From Pseudomonas protegens CHA0 (GTDB lineage: Bacteria; Pseudomonadota; Gammaproteobacteria; Pseudomonadales; Pseudomonadaceae), in assembly GCF_000397205.1 (NCBI RefSeq), contig NC_021237.1:1055001-1119000 (forward strand): a stretch of 64,000 bases of DNA, read 5' to 3'. The notes beneath the pieces were generated by a model. That model searched no databases. It saw nothing but the letters and a program-made list of their open reading frames with translations, and was not told the origin of the DNA. Below are positions 41,773 through 49,967 of this stretch, piece after piece. The stretch's first letter is position 1. Each line of letters opens with the position of its first letter. A program made the translations under genes and the position numbers.

Positions 41773-42697
41773 ACTTGCCCCCGCCCCTCACGCCCCCGAA
41801 GCCGTTCGTCAGGACGAGTTGTTTCCGATCCGTGAGGTGGCGCGCCTGACCGGAATCAACCCGGTGACCCTGCGGGCCTGGGAACGACGCTACGGTCTGA
41901 TTCAGCCGACACGCACCGAAAGTGGGCATCGCCTGTACTCCATGCACGATGTTGAGGCGGTGCGTGAGATTCTCGGCTGGATCGAACGCGGCGTGGCGGT
42001 GAGCAAAGTGGGCAAGATCCTGGCCAAGGGCCGGGCTGCCCAGGCCCAGCTCAAGGCTCCGGTGGATGGCGGCTTGCAGGGCGAATACGGCCAGTGGCGC
42101 GATCAATTGAAGCTGGCGGTCAGCGCGTTCGATGAGGAGCAGCTTGAGCGCCTCTACGGGCAGATCTTCTCCAGCTATGCCTTGCCGGTGGTGTTCCAGG
42201 ACATCTTCCTGCCGTTCTGGAAGCAGTTACTGCTGGCGCGCGAGGCTTTTGGCCAGACCAGCGAATGGCTGTTCCTGGATGGCTTCCTGCGGGCGCGGAT
42301 TACCCAGCGCCTGCTGTTGCAACGCGCCACCCAGAGCCGCTATCTGCTGCTGACGGCGCTCAATGAGCAATGCCGCGAACTGGAGCTGCTGGTGGCGGCG
42401 CTGATGCTCGGGCAGGACCCGATCGGTGTGCGCCTTCTAGGCGCGGGTGTGCCGCTGGAGGAACTGACCCTGGTCTGCGAAAAGGTCGCGCCGGTAGCCC
42501 TGGTGGTGTTTTCCAATCACGCACCCTCGGCCGAGTTGCCCAAGCGCCTCAAGCGCCTGGCACTGACCCTGGATTGCCCATTGCTGCTGGCCGGGGACGC
42601 GGCGGACCTGGCTCAGGACAGCCTGGTCGGTTCGCCGGTGGCTTGCCTGGGTAACGAGGGGCGCTTGATGCAGCAGCGCCTGCGCGGGTTTCTTTGA
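41765..42697 (+). CDS. MerR-family regulator resembling class II LitR (light response)
   Basis: A 310-residue regulator. Residues 19-60 form the MerR winged helix (FPIREVARLTGINPVTLRAW, ERRYGLIQPTR). The rest matches the CarH/LitR helical and Rossmann-like cobalamin-binding fold, but the E-x-x-H-x-x-G motif reads EQCRELE at residues 201-207, so the B12-ligating His is Arg and the Gly is Glu. This is what defines class II LitR proteins, known in P. putida to act with a short-LOV protein. It ends 11 bases from the PilZ-like gene of the LOV pair. ATG 41756 is an alternative start. Confidence 0.88.
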   Translation: MTELAPAPHAPEAVRQDELFPIREVARLTGINPVTLRAWERRYGLIQPTRTESGHRLYSMHDVEAVREILGWIERGVAVSKVGKILAKGRAAQAQLKAPVDGGLQGEYGQWRDQLKLAVSAFDEEQLERLYGQIFSSYALPVVFQDIFLPFWKQLLLAREAFGQTSEWLFLDGFLRARITQRLLLQRATQSRYLLLTALNEQCRELELLVAALMLGQDPIGVRLLGAGVPLEELTLVCEKVAPVALVVFSNHAPSAELPKRLKRLALTLDCPLLLAGDAADLAQDSLVGSPVACLGNEGRLMQQRLRGFL

Positions 42698-42708
42698 GGC
42701 GCTAGCCT

Positions 42709-43314
42709 TCAGGCGTGCAGTGCCGGATGGCTGTGGCGGTGCTGCTGGAGGATGAACTGGCGCAGGCGCTCGGTTTCCTCCAGGTCGCTCTGATCCAGGC
42801 GGTAGGCGTAGAAACCGGCTTCGGTCTGGCGCTCGAAGCGCCCGTGCAGGGCAATCCGTTCATAGCCCGAGGGGCTGAACCACTGGGCGAACTGCCGCGG
42901 TGGCCGGGTACCGTTGCGGATCTCCACCAATATCCCCTTGAACGAGACCTCCCGAACCCACAGGCGGCCAGGCTGGCCCCTGGCATTTTCCAGGGCCACC
43001 GGCTGCTCCAGGGCCAGGCGCCAGGGGCGCACCATGGGCCCATCCTCGAAGATGCTCGGCACCCCCAGCCGCAGGTGCAGGGCATGGAATTCGTCTTCCA
43101 CCAGCTGCAGCGGGAAGGTCATCTGCTGGTTGTCGAAACGGGCCTGGATGGTGACCTTTTCATTGGCCGCCAGGCGCGTCAGCAGGTCACGGATCTGCGC
43201 GCCGCCATTGACCATCAGGCTCGAGGTGGTATCACGCACATTGAGCTGCGGGTTGTGCTGCATGGTCTGGATGAAGTCCAGTTCATCCTGGGTGAGGAGG
43301 GCGTCACGCTGCAT
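42709..43314 (-). CDS. PilZ/YcgR-like protein, second gene of the LOV pair
   Basis: A 201-residue cytosolic protein with a YcgR-type N-terminal part (residues 1-100) and a PilZ-like beta barrel after it. REVSFKGILVEI near residue 121 stands where PilZ domains have D/N-x-S-x-x-G, and GFYAYRLDQSDLEETERLRQ is the usual C-terminal strand-helix. The upstream RxxxR c-di-GMP motif is not clear (only RPWR), so nucleotide binding is uncertain. It follows the LOV gene by 68 bases on the same strand. No better family is recognised. Confidence 0.65.
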   Translation of the reverse strand: MQRDALLTQDELDFIQTMQHNPQLNVRDTTSSLMVNGGAQIRDLLTRLAANEKVTIQARFDNQQMTFPLQLVEDEFHALHLRLGVPSIFEDGPMVRPWRLALEQPVALENARGQPGRLWVREVSFKGILVEIRNGTRPPRQFAQWFSPSGYERIALHGRFERQTEAGFYAYRLDQSDLEETERLRQFILQQHRHSHPALHA

Positions 43315-43382
43315 GATGTTGCTCGGAGGGTGGAGGACAAATCGGCGGGGAATATCCCTACGACCACGAATTCCGCGATTTA

Positions 43383-43841
43383 TTAGTGGCCGCTGGTCGC
43401 CTTGAGGGCGGCCAGTTCAGCTTCCACTTCGGCCAGTTGCTGCTCCAGCTGGAGCAAGCGTTGCTGGGCCTTGACCTGGACGCTGACGTCTTTCTGCACG
43501 CCGATGAAATAGGTCAGTTGATCACTGTCATTGAATACCGGGGTGATCGACAGCTCATTCCAGAAGTGACTGCCGTCCTTGCGGTAGTTGCGCAGCACCT
43601 CGCGGCACGGGCGGCCTTGTCGCAGGGCCTGGCGGATCACTTCCAGGCCTGGCTGGTCACGGTCCCCGGATTGCAGGAAGCGGCAATCCTGGTACAGCAC
43701 TTCGTCGGCGCTGTAGCCGGTCAGCCGCTCGAAGGCCGGGTTCACATAGATCACGATGTTGTCTTCGCCTTCCTGCTCGGCGACCACAATCCCGTCGTTG
43801 GAGGCGTTGATCATCCGTTGCAGCAGATGAGCGTTGATCAT
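43383..43841 (-). CDS. Short LOV blue-light photoreceptor
   Basis: A 152-residue PAS/LOV protein very like the P. putida short-LOV proteins. It has the adduct-forming Cys53 in LYQDCRFLQ, Asn95 (FWNELSITPV) and the flavin-flipping Gln116 (FIGVQKDV). The LOV core covers residues 15-120; the C-terminal helix (VKAQQRLLQLEQQLAEVEAE) is a coiled coil for dimerisation, and no effector domain is fused. Blue light should create a Cys-FMN adduct. ATG 43841 gives the MINAHLLQRMINASNDGIVV start shared with homologues. Confidence 0.93.
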   Translation of the reverse strand: MINAHLLQRMINASNDGIVVAEQEGEDNIVIYVNPAFERLTGYSADEVLYQDCRFLQSGDRDQPGLEVIRQALRQGRPCREVLRNYRKDGSHFWNELSITPVFNDSDQLTYFIGVQKDVSVQVKAQQRLLQLEQQLAEVEAELAALKATSGH

Positions 43842-43995
43842 CCTGAAGTTCCGCTTTCGATCAGCAAGTGCTGGAGTGTAAGAGAGGCTGGCCCGCTGTC
43901 CACCAGCGCTTTGCAGCAGAGGTGGCGGCACAGGCGGGATTTTACTCCGTAGCTGTTAATATCCCAGCCTTTTAGTCAGCTTCAGGATCAGATTG

Positions 43996-44451
43996 ATGAA
44001 AGTCGCCATCCTTTCCGGCTCGGTGTACGGCACGGCTGAAGAAGTCGCCCGGCATGCCGCCAAACTCCTCAACGCCGCAGGTTTCGAGGCCTGGCACAAC
44101 CCGCGCGCCACTCTGGCCGAGCTTCAGGCCTTCGCCCCGCAGGCGTTTCTGGCCGTGACCTCCACCACCGGCATGGGCGAGTTGCCGGACAACCTGCTGC
44201 CGCTGTATTCGAGTATTCGCGATCAGTTGCCCGCCGCCTGGCGCGGGTTGCCAGGAGCGGTCATCGGCCTGGGGGATTCCAGCTACGGCGATACCTTCTG
44301 TGGCGGTGGCGAGCAGATGCGCGAGCTGTTCGCCGAGCTGGGCGTGCAGGAAGTGCTGCCCATGCTGCGCCTGGACGCCAGCGAGAGCGTGACCCCGGAA
44401 ACCGACGCCGAGCCCTGGCTGGCCGAGCTGATCAGCGCCCTGCGGGGCTGA
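43996..44451 (+). CDS. mioC: MioC-type flavodoxin
   Basis: A 151-residue flavodoxin. The FMN phosphate loop is SGSVYGTAEEVA at residues 8-19, and the isoalloxazine loops are STTGMGELPDN and GLGDSSYGDTFCGGG. In other bacteria MioC supports biotin synthase and other radical enzymes. It is divergent from the LOV gene across 154 bases, and its end overlaps the convergent LysR gene by 20 bases. Confidence 0.92.
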   Translation: MKVAILSGSVYGTAEEVARHAAKLLNAAGFEAWHNPRATLAELQAFAPQAFLAVTSTTGMGELPDNLLPLYSSIRDQLPAAWRGLPGAVIGLGDSSYGDTFCGGGEQMRELFAELGVQEVLPMLRLDASESVTPETDAEPWLAELISALRG

Positions 44452-45328
44452 CCGGCTGTTCCCGCAGCAGCGCCAGCCAGGCTTGCGCTGCCTTGGACAG
44501 ATAAGCGCCCTGGCGCCAGATGAAGGCGATATCCCATCGCAGGTAGTCCGGCGCCTTCAAGGTCAGGCGCACCACCCCAGGCCGCACCAGGCCACGGGCC
44601 ACCACACTGGGCAACAGCACCACGCCCTGGCCGGCGGCCACCAGCGCCGCCAGGAAATCCGCCTGGCCGCTGCGCCCGCCTTCCCTGGGGGTGAAACCCA
44701 CCTGCTGGCAGGCCTGCAACAGCCGGTCGTTGAGCACGAAACTGCGCTGGTACAGGAGGAACGGCGTGTCTGCCAGTTCTTCCAGGCGTACCTGGGCGTT
44801 CATCGCCAAGGGGTGATCGGCGGGCAGCAAGGCATCCAGCGGTTCATCGCAGAAGGGCTGGTAGGCGAACGCCGGGTCCTTGGGGGTCAGGCTGCCCCCC
44901 AGTTCCAGTTCGCCGTTGCGCACCGCCTGTTCGACATTCAGGCTGCCGCCTTCGAGCAACTGCACCTGGATATTCGGATAGCGCCGGCGGTATTCGGCAA
45001 AACGGCTGGCGAACAGCGCGTCACTGCCTAGCAGCGGCAGCCCCAGGCGCAGTTCACCCCGTGCCAGCTGGCTCAGGTCGTCCAGTTCGCTGAGCAGTTC
45101 GTGGCGCAGGCGCAACATGCCTTCGGCCCGTTGCAGCACCACGTTGCCGGCGGCGGTGAGGTGGATATGCGAACCCTGGCGCTCCAGCAAGGGCGTGCCG
45201 AGGCTCTGTTCCAGCTGGGCGATCTGCTTGCTGACCGCCGACTGGCTGATGTGCAGGGTCCTGGCCGCCTGGGTGAAGCCGCCCTGGCGGATCACCTCGA
45301 CAAAGCTGCGCAGTTGTTTGAAATCCAT
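44432..45328 (-). CDS. LysR-type regulator, probably of the adjacent cidAB
   Basis: A 298-residue LysR regulator: N-terminal HTH (MDFKQLRSFVEVIRQGGFTQ, AARTLHISQSAVSKQIAQLE) and a substrate-binding domain from about residue 90. It stands divergent from the holin-like cidA, 98 bases away, the arrangement of CidR and its target. ATG 45328 gives the standard LysR start. The effector is unknown; acetate or pyruvate would be expected by analogy with staphylococcal CidR. Confidence 0.9.
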   Translation of the reverse strand: MDFKQLRSFVEVIRQGGFTQAARTLHISQSAVSKQIAQLEQSLGTPLLERQGSHIHLTAAGNVVLQRAEGMLRLRHELLSELDDLSQLARGELRLGLPLLGSDALFASRFAEYRRRYPNIQVQLLEGGSLNVEQAVRNGELELGGSLTPKDPAFAYQPFCDEPLDALLPADHPLAMNAQVRLEELADTPFLLYQRSFVLNDRLLQACQQVGFTPREGGRSGQADFLAALVAAGQGVVLLPSVVARGLVRPGVVRLTLKAPDYLRWDIAFIWRQGAYLSKAAQAWLALLREQPVSPAGR

Positions 45329-45426
45329 GGCGTTGATTCCGGATTGGAATGGCTTCCAGTCTAACAATTCGCTTCGGTAATGATGGGGCTTTTCATAAAA
45401 TAAGCCCCTGAGAGGACCGAACCACC

Positions 45427-45813
45427 ATGAACATTTCCACCTGCAAACGCCTGGGCCGCCTGATTCTTGAACTGGCGGTGCTGCTGGCCATCTATTTTCT
45501 CGGCTGCCAACTGGCCAGCTGGCTGCCCTGGCCGATTCCTGGCGGGGTCATGGGCCTTGCGCTGTTGCTGCTGGCCTTCGCCCTGGGCTGGGTCAAGCCG
45601 GCGGCCCTGCAGCTGGGGGCCGGCCTGTTGATGGCCGAGATGCTGCTGTTCTTCATTCCCGCACTGATGAGCCTGCTGGACTACGGCGGCCTGCTGCGCC
45701 AGGACGGCTGGCGAATTCTGCTGGTAATAGGCGTCAGCACCCTGCTGGTGATGCTGGTGACAGCCTTGACCGTGGAACTGGTGTGCCGCTGGAGGATGCG
45801 CCATGAAGCTTGA
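45427..45813 (+). CDS. cidA: CidA/LrgA family holin-like protein
   Basis: A 128-residue protein with four hydrophobic segments (residues about 12-28, 38-55, 63-83, 92-117). The conserved PIPGGVMGLALLLLAFALGW and FFIPALMSLLDY define CidA/LrgA. Such proteins modulate cell lysis or metabolite transport with the CidB partner, whose gene overlaps by 11 bases. Confidence 0.9.
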   Translation: MNISTCKRLGRLILELAVLLAIYFLGCQLASWLPWPIPGGVMGLALLLLAFALGWVKPAALQLGAGLLMAEMLLFFIPALMSLLDYGGLLRQDGWRILLVIGVSTLLVMLVTALTVELVCRWRMRHEA

Positions 45814-46489
45814 AGCCATGCCGGTGTTCTGGCTGGCCCTGACCCTGGGCGCCTACCTGTTCAGCCGCTGGATCTACCGGCGCACCGGGCGCTACCTGCT
45901 GTCGCCGCTGATTCTGGTGCCGGCCCTGCTGCTGGCGGTCGCCGTGCCGCTGCACACCGCCTACGCCGAATACGCCGCCAATACCCACTGGCTGATGCTG
46001 GTACTGGGGCCGGTGACCGTGGCCTTCGCCATTCCCATCTGGCAGCAGCGGCAACTGCTGATGCGCCACTGGTCGGCATTGCTGCTGGGCATGCTGGCGG
46101 GCAGCGCGGCTTCCATTGGCAGCTCGTTCGGCCTGGCCAAGGCCCTGGCCCTGGACAGCTCGGTGACCCTGTCCCTGGTGCCGCGCTCCATCACCACGCC
46201 GTTCGCCATGCCCCTGGCCCATGACCTGGGCGGCGTACCCGAGCTGACCGCGGTATTCGTGATGTTCACCGGGGTGTTCGGGGCCATGCTCGGCGGTGTG
46301 CTGCTGCGCTGGCTGCCGCTGCGCAGCGCCCTGGCCCGCGGCGCCCTGTTTGGCGTCGGGGCCCATGGTGCAGGGGTCAGCCGGGCCCATGAAGTGGGGG
46401 GTGAAGAAGGTTCGGTGGCAGGGCTGGTGATGGTCCTGACCGGGCTTCTGAACCTGTTCGCCGCGCCTTTGCTGGCGTCGTTGCTTTGA
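45803..46489 (+). CDS. cidB: CidB/LrgB family membrane protein
   Basis: A 228-residue polytopic protein of about seven helices. The family motif SVTLSLVPRSITTPFAMPLA lies near residues 120-139, followed by GALFGVGAHGAGVSRAHEVG. It works with CidA; in some bacteria the pair exports pyruvate or by-products. It overlaps cidA by 11 bases. Confidence 0.92.
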   Translation: MKLEAMPVFWLALTLGAYLFSRWIYRRTGRYLLSPLILVPALLLAVAVPLHTAYAEYAANTHWLMLVLGPVTVAFAIPIWQQRQLLMRHWSALLLGMLAGSAASIGSSFGLAKALALDSSVTLSLVPRSITTPFAMPLAHDLGGVPELTAVFVMFTGVFGAMLGGVLLRWLPLRSALARGALFGVGAHGAGVSRAHEVGGEEGSVAGLVMVLTGLLNLFAAPLLASLL

Positions 46490-46632
46490 CGCGCAAGCCC
46501 CGGGCCAGGGCCTGATTCCCGGCTGACCCGCACGGCCATCAAGCTGGCTGCCAATGCAACTCCGCCAGCGGCGTGAGCTGTCTAGACTCTGGAGGTCCTC
46601 TTCCTATAAGAACCATCACCGAGGTCCTTGCC

Positions 46633-47415
46633 GTGAGCCTAGCCCCCGTTCAATCGACACCGAGTGTAAAAAACCAGGTCAGCGCCATCGAGTGGCAAAC
46701 CCGCGTGGACCTGGCCGCCTGCTATCGCCTGGTGGCAATGCATGGCTGGGACGACCTGATTTTCACCCACATATCCGCCAAGGTGCCGGGCACCGAAGAT
46801 TTCCTGATCAACCCGTTTGGCCTGATGTTCCACGAGATCACCGCGTCGAGCCTGGTGAAGGTCGACCAGGCCGGCAACAAGCTGATGGACAGCCCCTACG
46901 AGATCAACCCGGCGGGCTACACCATTCACAGCGCGGTGCATGCGGTGCGTCACGATGTGGTTTGCGTGCTGCACACCCATACCGCGGCCGGGGTTGCGGT
47001 GTCGGCGCAGAAGCAGGGCGTCTTGCCCATCAGCCAGCAGTCGCTGTTCGTGTTGTCGAGCCTGGGTTACCACCCCTATGAAGGTGTGGCCCTGAACCCC
47101 GAGGAGAAGGTCCGGCTGCAGGCCGACCTGGGGGACAACAGTTTCCTGATGCTGCACAACCATGGCCTGCTCACCTGCGGCGCGACCATCGCCGACACCT
47201 TCCTGATGATGTTCACCTTCCAGCGCGCCTGCGAGATCCAGGTGCTGGCGCAGAACGGCGGCGCCGAGCTGATTGGCATCCCTGCGCCGATCCTGGCCGG
47301 GGCCAGGGCGATGATCGCTGGTGTCACCCGCAGCGCTCAGGGCATGGGCGGCGCTCTGGCCTGGCCGGCCCTGCTGCGCAAACTCGATCAACTCGACCCG
47401 GGTTACACACTCTGA
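46633..47415 (+). CDS. Class II aldolase/adducin family protein
   Basis: A 260-residue protein of the class II aldolase fold. Metal ligands are visible in VVCVLHTHTAAGVAV and LMLHNHGLLTCG; the N-terminus reads VDLAACYRLVAMHGWDDLIF. I chose GTG 46633, which has GAGG eight bases before it, because upstream residues are not family-like. The stop overlaps the next start (TGATG). Substrate unknown; no sugar kinase or isomerase is nearby. Confidence 0.88.
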   Translation: MSLAPVQSTPSVKNQVSAIEWQTRVDLAACYRLVAMHGWDDLIFTHISAKVPGTEDFLINPFGLMFHEITASSLVKVDQAGNKLMDSPYEINPAGYTIHSAVHAVRHDVVCVLHTHTAAGVAVSAQKQGVLPISQQSLFVLSSLGYHPYEGVALNPEEKVRLQADLGDNSFLMLHNHGLLTCGATIADTFLMMFTFQRACEIQVLAQNGGAELIGIPAPILAGARAMIAGVTRSAQGMGGALAWPALLRKLDQLDPGYTL

Positions 47416-48317
47416 TGCCTATTGCCGAGATCCCGCTGTGCGTGTGGCGTACACGCGGACATGACCTGCTCTTTCGCGGCCAGCGCATCCGTTACTGGGT
47501 AGCCGGGCAGGGCGAGCCGCTGCTGCTGATCCATGGCTTTCCCACCGCCAGCTGGGACTGGCACTACCTGTGGCAGCCCCTGGCCCGGCATCATCAGGTG
47601 ATCGCCTGCGACATGCTGGGCTTCGGTGATTCGGCCAAGCCCCTGGAGCATGACTACAGCCTGCTGGAGCAGGCTGACCTGCAGCAGGCGCTGCTGGCCC
47701 ATCTGGGTATCGCCGAGCCGGTGCATCTGCTGGCCCACGACTACGGCGACAGCGTTGCCCAGGAGTTGCTGGCCCGGCACTACGAAGAGCGGATCGATAT
47801 CGCCAGTTGCGTGTTTCTCAACGGCGGCCTGTTTCCGGAAACCCATCGCCCGGTGCTGACCCAGAAGCTGCTGCTCAGCCCGCTGGGCTGGATGCTCGGG
47901 CGCACGTTCAGCCGCCAGGGCCTGGCCAAGAGTTTTCGGCAGATATTCGGCCCCCAGAACCGCCCCAGCGAGTCGGTGCTGGATGATTTCTGGAGCCTGG
48001 TGCAGAGCAACGATGGCCCGCGAATCCTGCACAAGCTGATCGGCTACATCCCTGAACGCCGGGCCCGGCGTGAACGTTGGGTCAGTGCCATGCAGCGCGG
48101 CGAGGTGCCCCTGCGGGTGATCGATGGTGCCCTGGACCCGATTTCCGGGGCACACATGGTGGAGCGCTATCGGCAATTGATCCCACGGGCCGACACGGTG
48201 CTGCTGCCGAACATCGGGCATTACCCGCAGATCGAAGCGCCCCTGGCGGTGCTCAAGCATTACCTGGAGTTTCGCGACAATCTGCTGTCGCCATCATCAC
48301 GGTTGGCGTGTTCCTGA
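47415..48317 (+). CDS. Alpha/beta hydrolase, epoxide hydrolase/dehalogenase type
   Basis: A 300-residue alpha/beta hydrolase. The nucleophile elbow reads LLAHDYGDS, with Asp109 in place of Ser, the mark of epoxide hydrolases and haloalkane dehalogenases. The oxyanion segment is HGFPTASWDW near residue 40 and the catalytic His is likely in PNIGHYPQIEAP near 277. It is translationally coupled to the aldolase-like gene. Confidence 0.88.
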   Translation: MPIAEIPLCVWRTRGHDLLFRGQRIRYWVAGQGEPLLLIHGFPTASWDWHYLWQPLARHHQVIACDMLGFGDSAKPLEHDYSLLEQADLQQALLAHLGIAEPVHLLAHDYGDSVAQELLARHYEERIDIASCVFLNGGLFPETHRPVLTQKLLLSPLGWMLGRTFSRQGLAKSFRQIFGPQNRPSESVLDDFWSLVQSNDGPRILHKLIGYIPERRARRERWVSAMQRGEVPLRVIDGALDPISGAHMVERYRQLIPRADTVLLPNIGHYPQIEAPLAVLKHYLEFRDNLLSPSSRLACS

Positions 48318-48375
48318 ACCCCGCGGCCTTGAGCGGGCAAGGCGATTATCCCGCTGCCTTATTGCGCACCATTCA

Positions 48376-48399
48376 GGTCAAAACGTTTTTATTGTGACC
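48376..48399. promoter_or_regulatory. Nested palindrome upstream of the SDR gene
   Basis: GGTCA (48376-48380) and TGACC (48395-48399) flank AAAACGTTTT (48380-48389), itself a palindrome. The site lies about 60-80 bases before the SDR start, suitable for a dimeric repressor. The regulator is not identified. Confidence 0.3.
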
Positions 48400-48455
48400 A
48401 AAGGCTGGCTGCCTGACACTCGAAGCATTGTCCATTGGCCCTGCTGGAGTTCGGT

Positions 48456-49367
48456 ATGAGTGAGTCTGTGCGCTTGGAAGATAAAGTGGTGATCGTCACC
48501 GGGGCCGGCGGTGGCCTGGGCCGGGCCCATGCACTGCTGTTCGCCCGGCACGGCGCCAAGGTGCTGGTCAACGACCTCGGCGGCTCGGCCCAGGGCGAAG
48601 GCGCCAGCGCTTCGGCCGCCGACCGCGTGGTGGCGCAGATCCGCGAGGCCGGCGGTATCGCCGAAGCCAGCCATGACTCGGTCACCGACGGTGAAAAGAT
48701 CGTGCAGAACGCCCTGGATGTGTTTGGTCGGGTCGATGTGGTGGTCAACAACGCGGGGATCCTGCGGGACAAGACCTTCCACAAGATGGAGGACGCCGAT
48801 TGGGACCTGGTGTATCGGGTGCATGTTGAGGGGGCCTACAAGGTCACCCGCGCCGCCTGGCCACACCTGCGCGACCAGGGGTATGGGCGGGTGATCTTCA
48901 CCGCTTCCACCTCGGGCATCTATGGCAACTTCGGCCAGTCCAACTACGGCATGGCCAAGCTCGGCCTGTACGGCCTGACCCGGACCCTGGCCATCGAAGG
49001 GCGCAAGAACAACATCCTGGTCAACGCCATCGCGCCCACCGGCGGTACGCGGATGACCGAGGGGCTGATTCCGCCCCAGGTGTTCGAGCAGCTCAAGCCC
49101 GAACTGGTCAGCCCGCTGGTGGTGTACCTGGGCAGCGAGCAGTGCCAGGAAACCTCCGGCCTGTTCGAAGTGGGCGGCGGCTGGATCGGCAAGGTGCGCT
49201 GGGAGCGCAGCCTGGGCGCCGGCTTCGATCCTCGCCAGGGCTTTTCCCCGGAAGACGTGGCGGCCCACTGGCAGCAGATCTGCGACTTCGAGGGCGCGGC
49301 GCACCCCAAGGACAATATCGAGGCATTGAAGGAGATGATGCAGAATCTGCAAAAGTACGCCCTCTGA
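48456..49367 (+). CDS. Short-chain dehydrogenase/reductase, MFE-2-like
   Basis: A 303-residue SDR. The cofactor loop is VTGAGGGLGRAHALLFARHG near residues 15-34, NNAG follows near 98, and the catalytic Tyr-Lys pair is in SNYGMAKLGLYG near 168. The text ALFARHGAKVLVNDLGGS resembles the 3-hydroxyacyl-CoA dehydrogenase unit of peroxisomal multifunctional enzymes, which suggests a beta-oxidation-like substrate. ATG 48456 has CTGGAG six bases upstream. Confidence 0.9.
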   Translation: MSESVRLEDKVVIVTGAGGGLGRAHALLFARHGAKVLVNDLGGSAQGEGASASAADRVVAQIREAGGIAEASHDSVTDGEKIVQNALDVFGRVDVVVNNAGILRDKTFHKMEDADWDLVYRVHVEGAYKVTRAAWPHLRDQGYGRVIFTASTSGIYGNFGQSNYGMAKLGLYGLTRTLAIEGRKNNILVNAIAPTGGTRMTEGLIPPQVFEQLKPELVSPLVVYLGSEQCQETSGLFEVGGGWIGKVRWERSLGAGFDPRQGFSPEDVAAHWQQICDFEGAAHPKDNIEALKEMMQNLQKYAL

Positions 49368-49464
49368 AGCGCCCCTTTGTCCATCCCCTATCGCCTGCGC
49401 CAGGATGATAGGGGCCGGCTTCTGGCCCTAAGTGCGCCGGGTTTTCAGCACTGGATGCATCACC

Positions 49465-49491
49465 CCGCCGGGCCCTGGCCCCGGCGGTTTT
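49465..49491 (+). terminator. Terminator after the SDR gene
   Basis: CCGCCGGG (49465-49472) pairs with CCCGGCGG (49480-49487), followed by TTTT. It precedes the two-helix membrane protein by about 60 bases. Confidence 0.8.
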
Positions 49492-49550
49492 ACTCCTGCA
49501 GCGTTCGTCACTATGCTCGACGGTCCGCGAACGAACAGGGAGTGCTGCAT

Positions 49551-49910
49551 ATGTATGAGTCAAAGGATCAGCCGGTATTGTCGCGGCTGCTGTTCATCCG
49601 CCGTTTATGCATGCATGGGCTGGTGGTGCTGGCGCTGATCATCTTCTCGGTGCTGCTGGGTATCAGCGGCCTGCTGTACTTCGAACAAGACATTTCCTTC
49701 CATGACGCCTTGTATGACGCGGCCATGATCCTCGGCGGCATCGGCCCCATCAACATGCCGCAAACCCCTGGTGGCAAACTGTTTTTTGCCAGCTACGGGC
49801 TTTATACCAACTTGGTCTTCGCTGCCACCCTGGGCTTGATCCTGTCCCCAGTGGCGCACCGTCTGCTGCACAAGTTTCATTACGACGAGAGCGAGGACGA
49901 CGCGGCGTAG
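49551..49910 (+). CDS. Two-helix membrane protein resembling a potassium-channel pore
   Basis: A 119-residue protein with helices at about residues 22-43 and 80-99. Between them FHDALYDAAMILGGIGPINM followed by PQTPGGKLFF has the layout of an ion-channel pore helix, filter and outer-helix approach, but the canonical TVGYG is replaced by LGGIGPI at 61-67. The tail HKFHYDESEDDAA is acidic. No function is established. ATG 49551 has AGGGAG about nine bases upstream. Confidence 0.75.
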   Translation: MYESKDQPVLSRLLFIRRLCMHGLVVLALIIFSVLLGISGLLYFEQDISFHDALYDAAMILGGIGPINMPQTPGGKLFFASYGLYTNLVFAATLGLILSPVAHRLLHKFHYDESEDDAA

Positions 49911-49939
49911 TTGCCACTTTCCTCTGGTGTTCCAGGCAT

Positions 49940-49967
49940 AAAAAAGGCCGCTGCAAGAGCAGCGGCC
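49940..49967 (-). terminator. Terminator reading on the minus strand, no gene in front of it
   Basis: GGCCGCTGC (49946-49954) pairs with GCAGCGGCC (49959-49967), and the six A at 49940-49945 become a T run on the minus strand. No T run follows on the plus strand, so it serves a leftward transcript. Confidence 0.75.
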
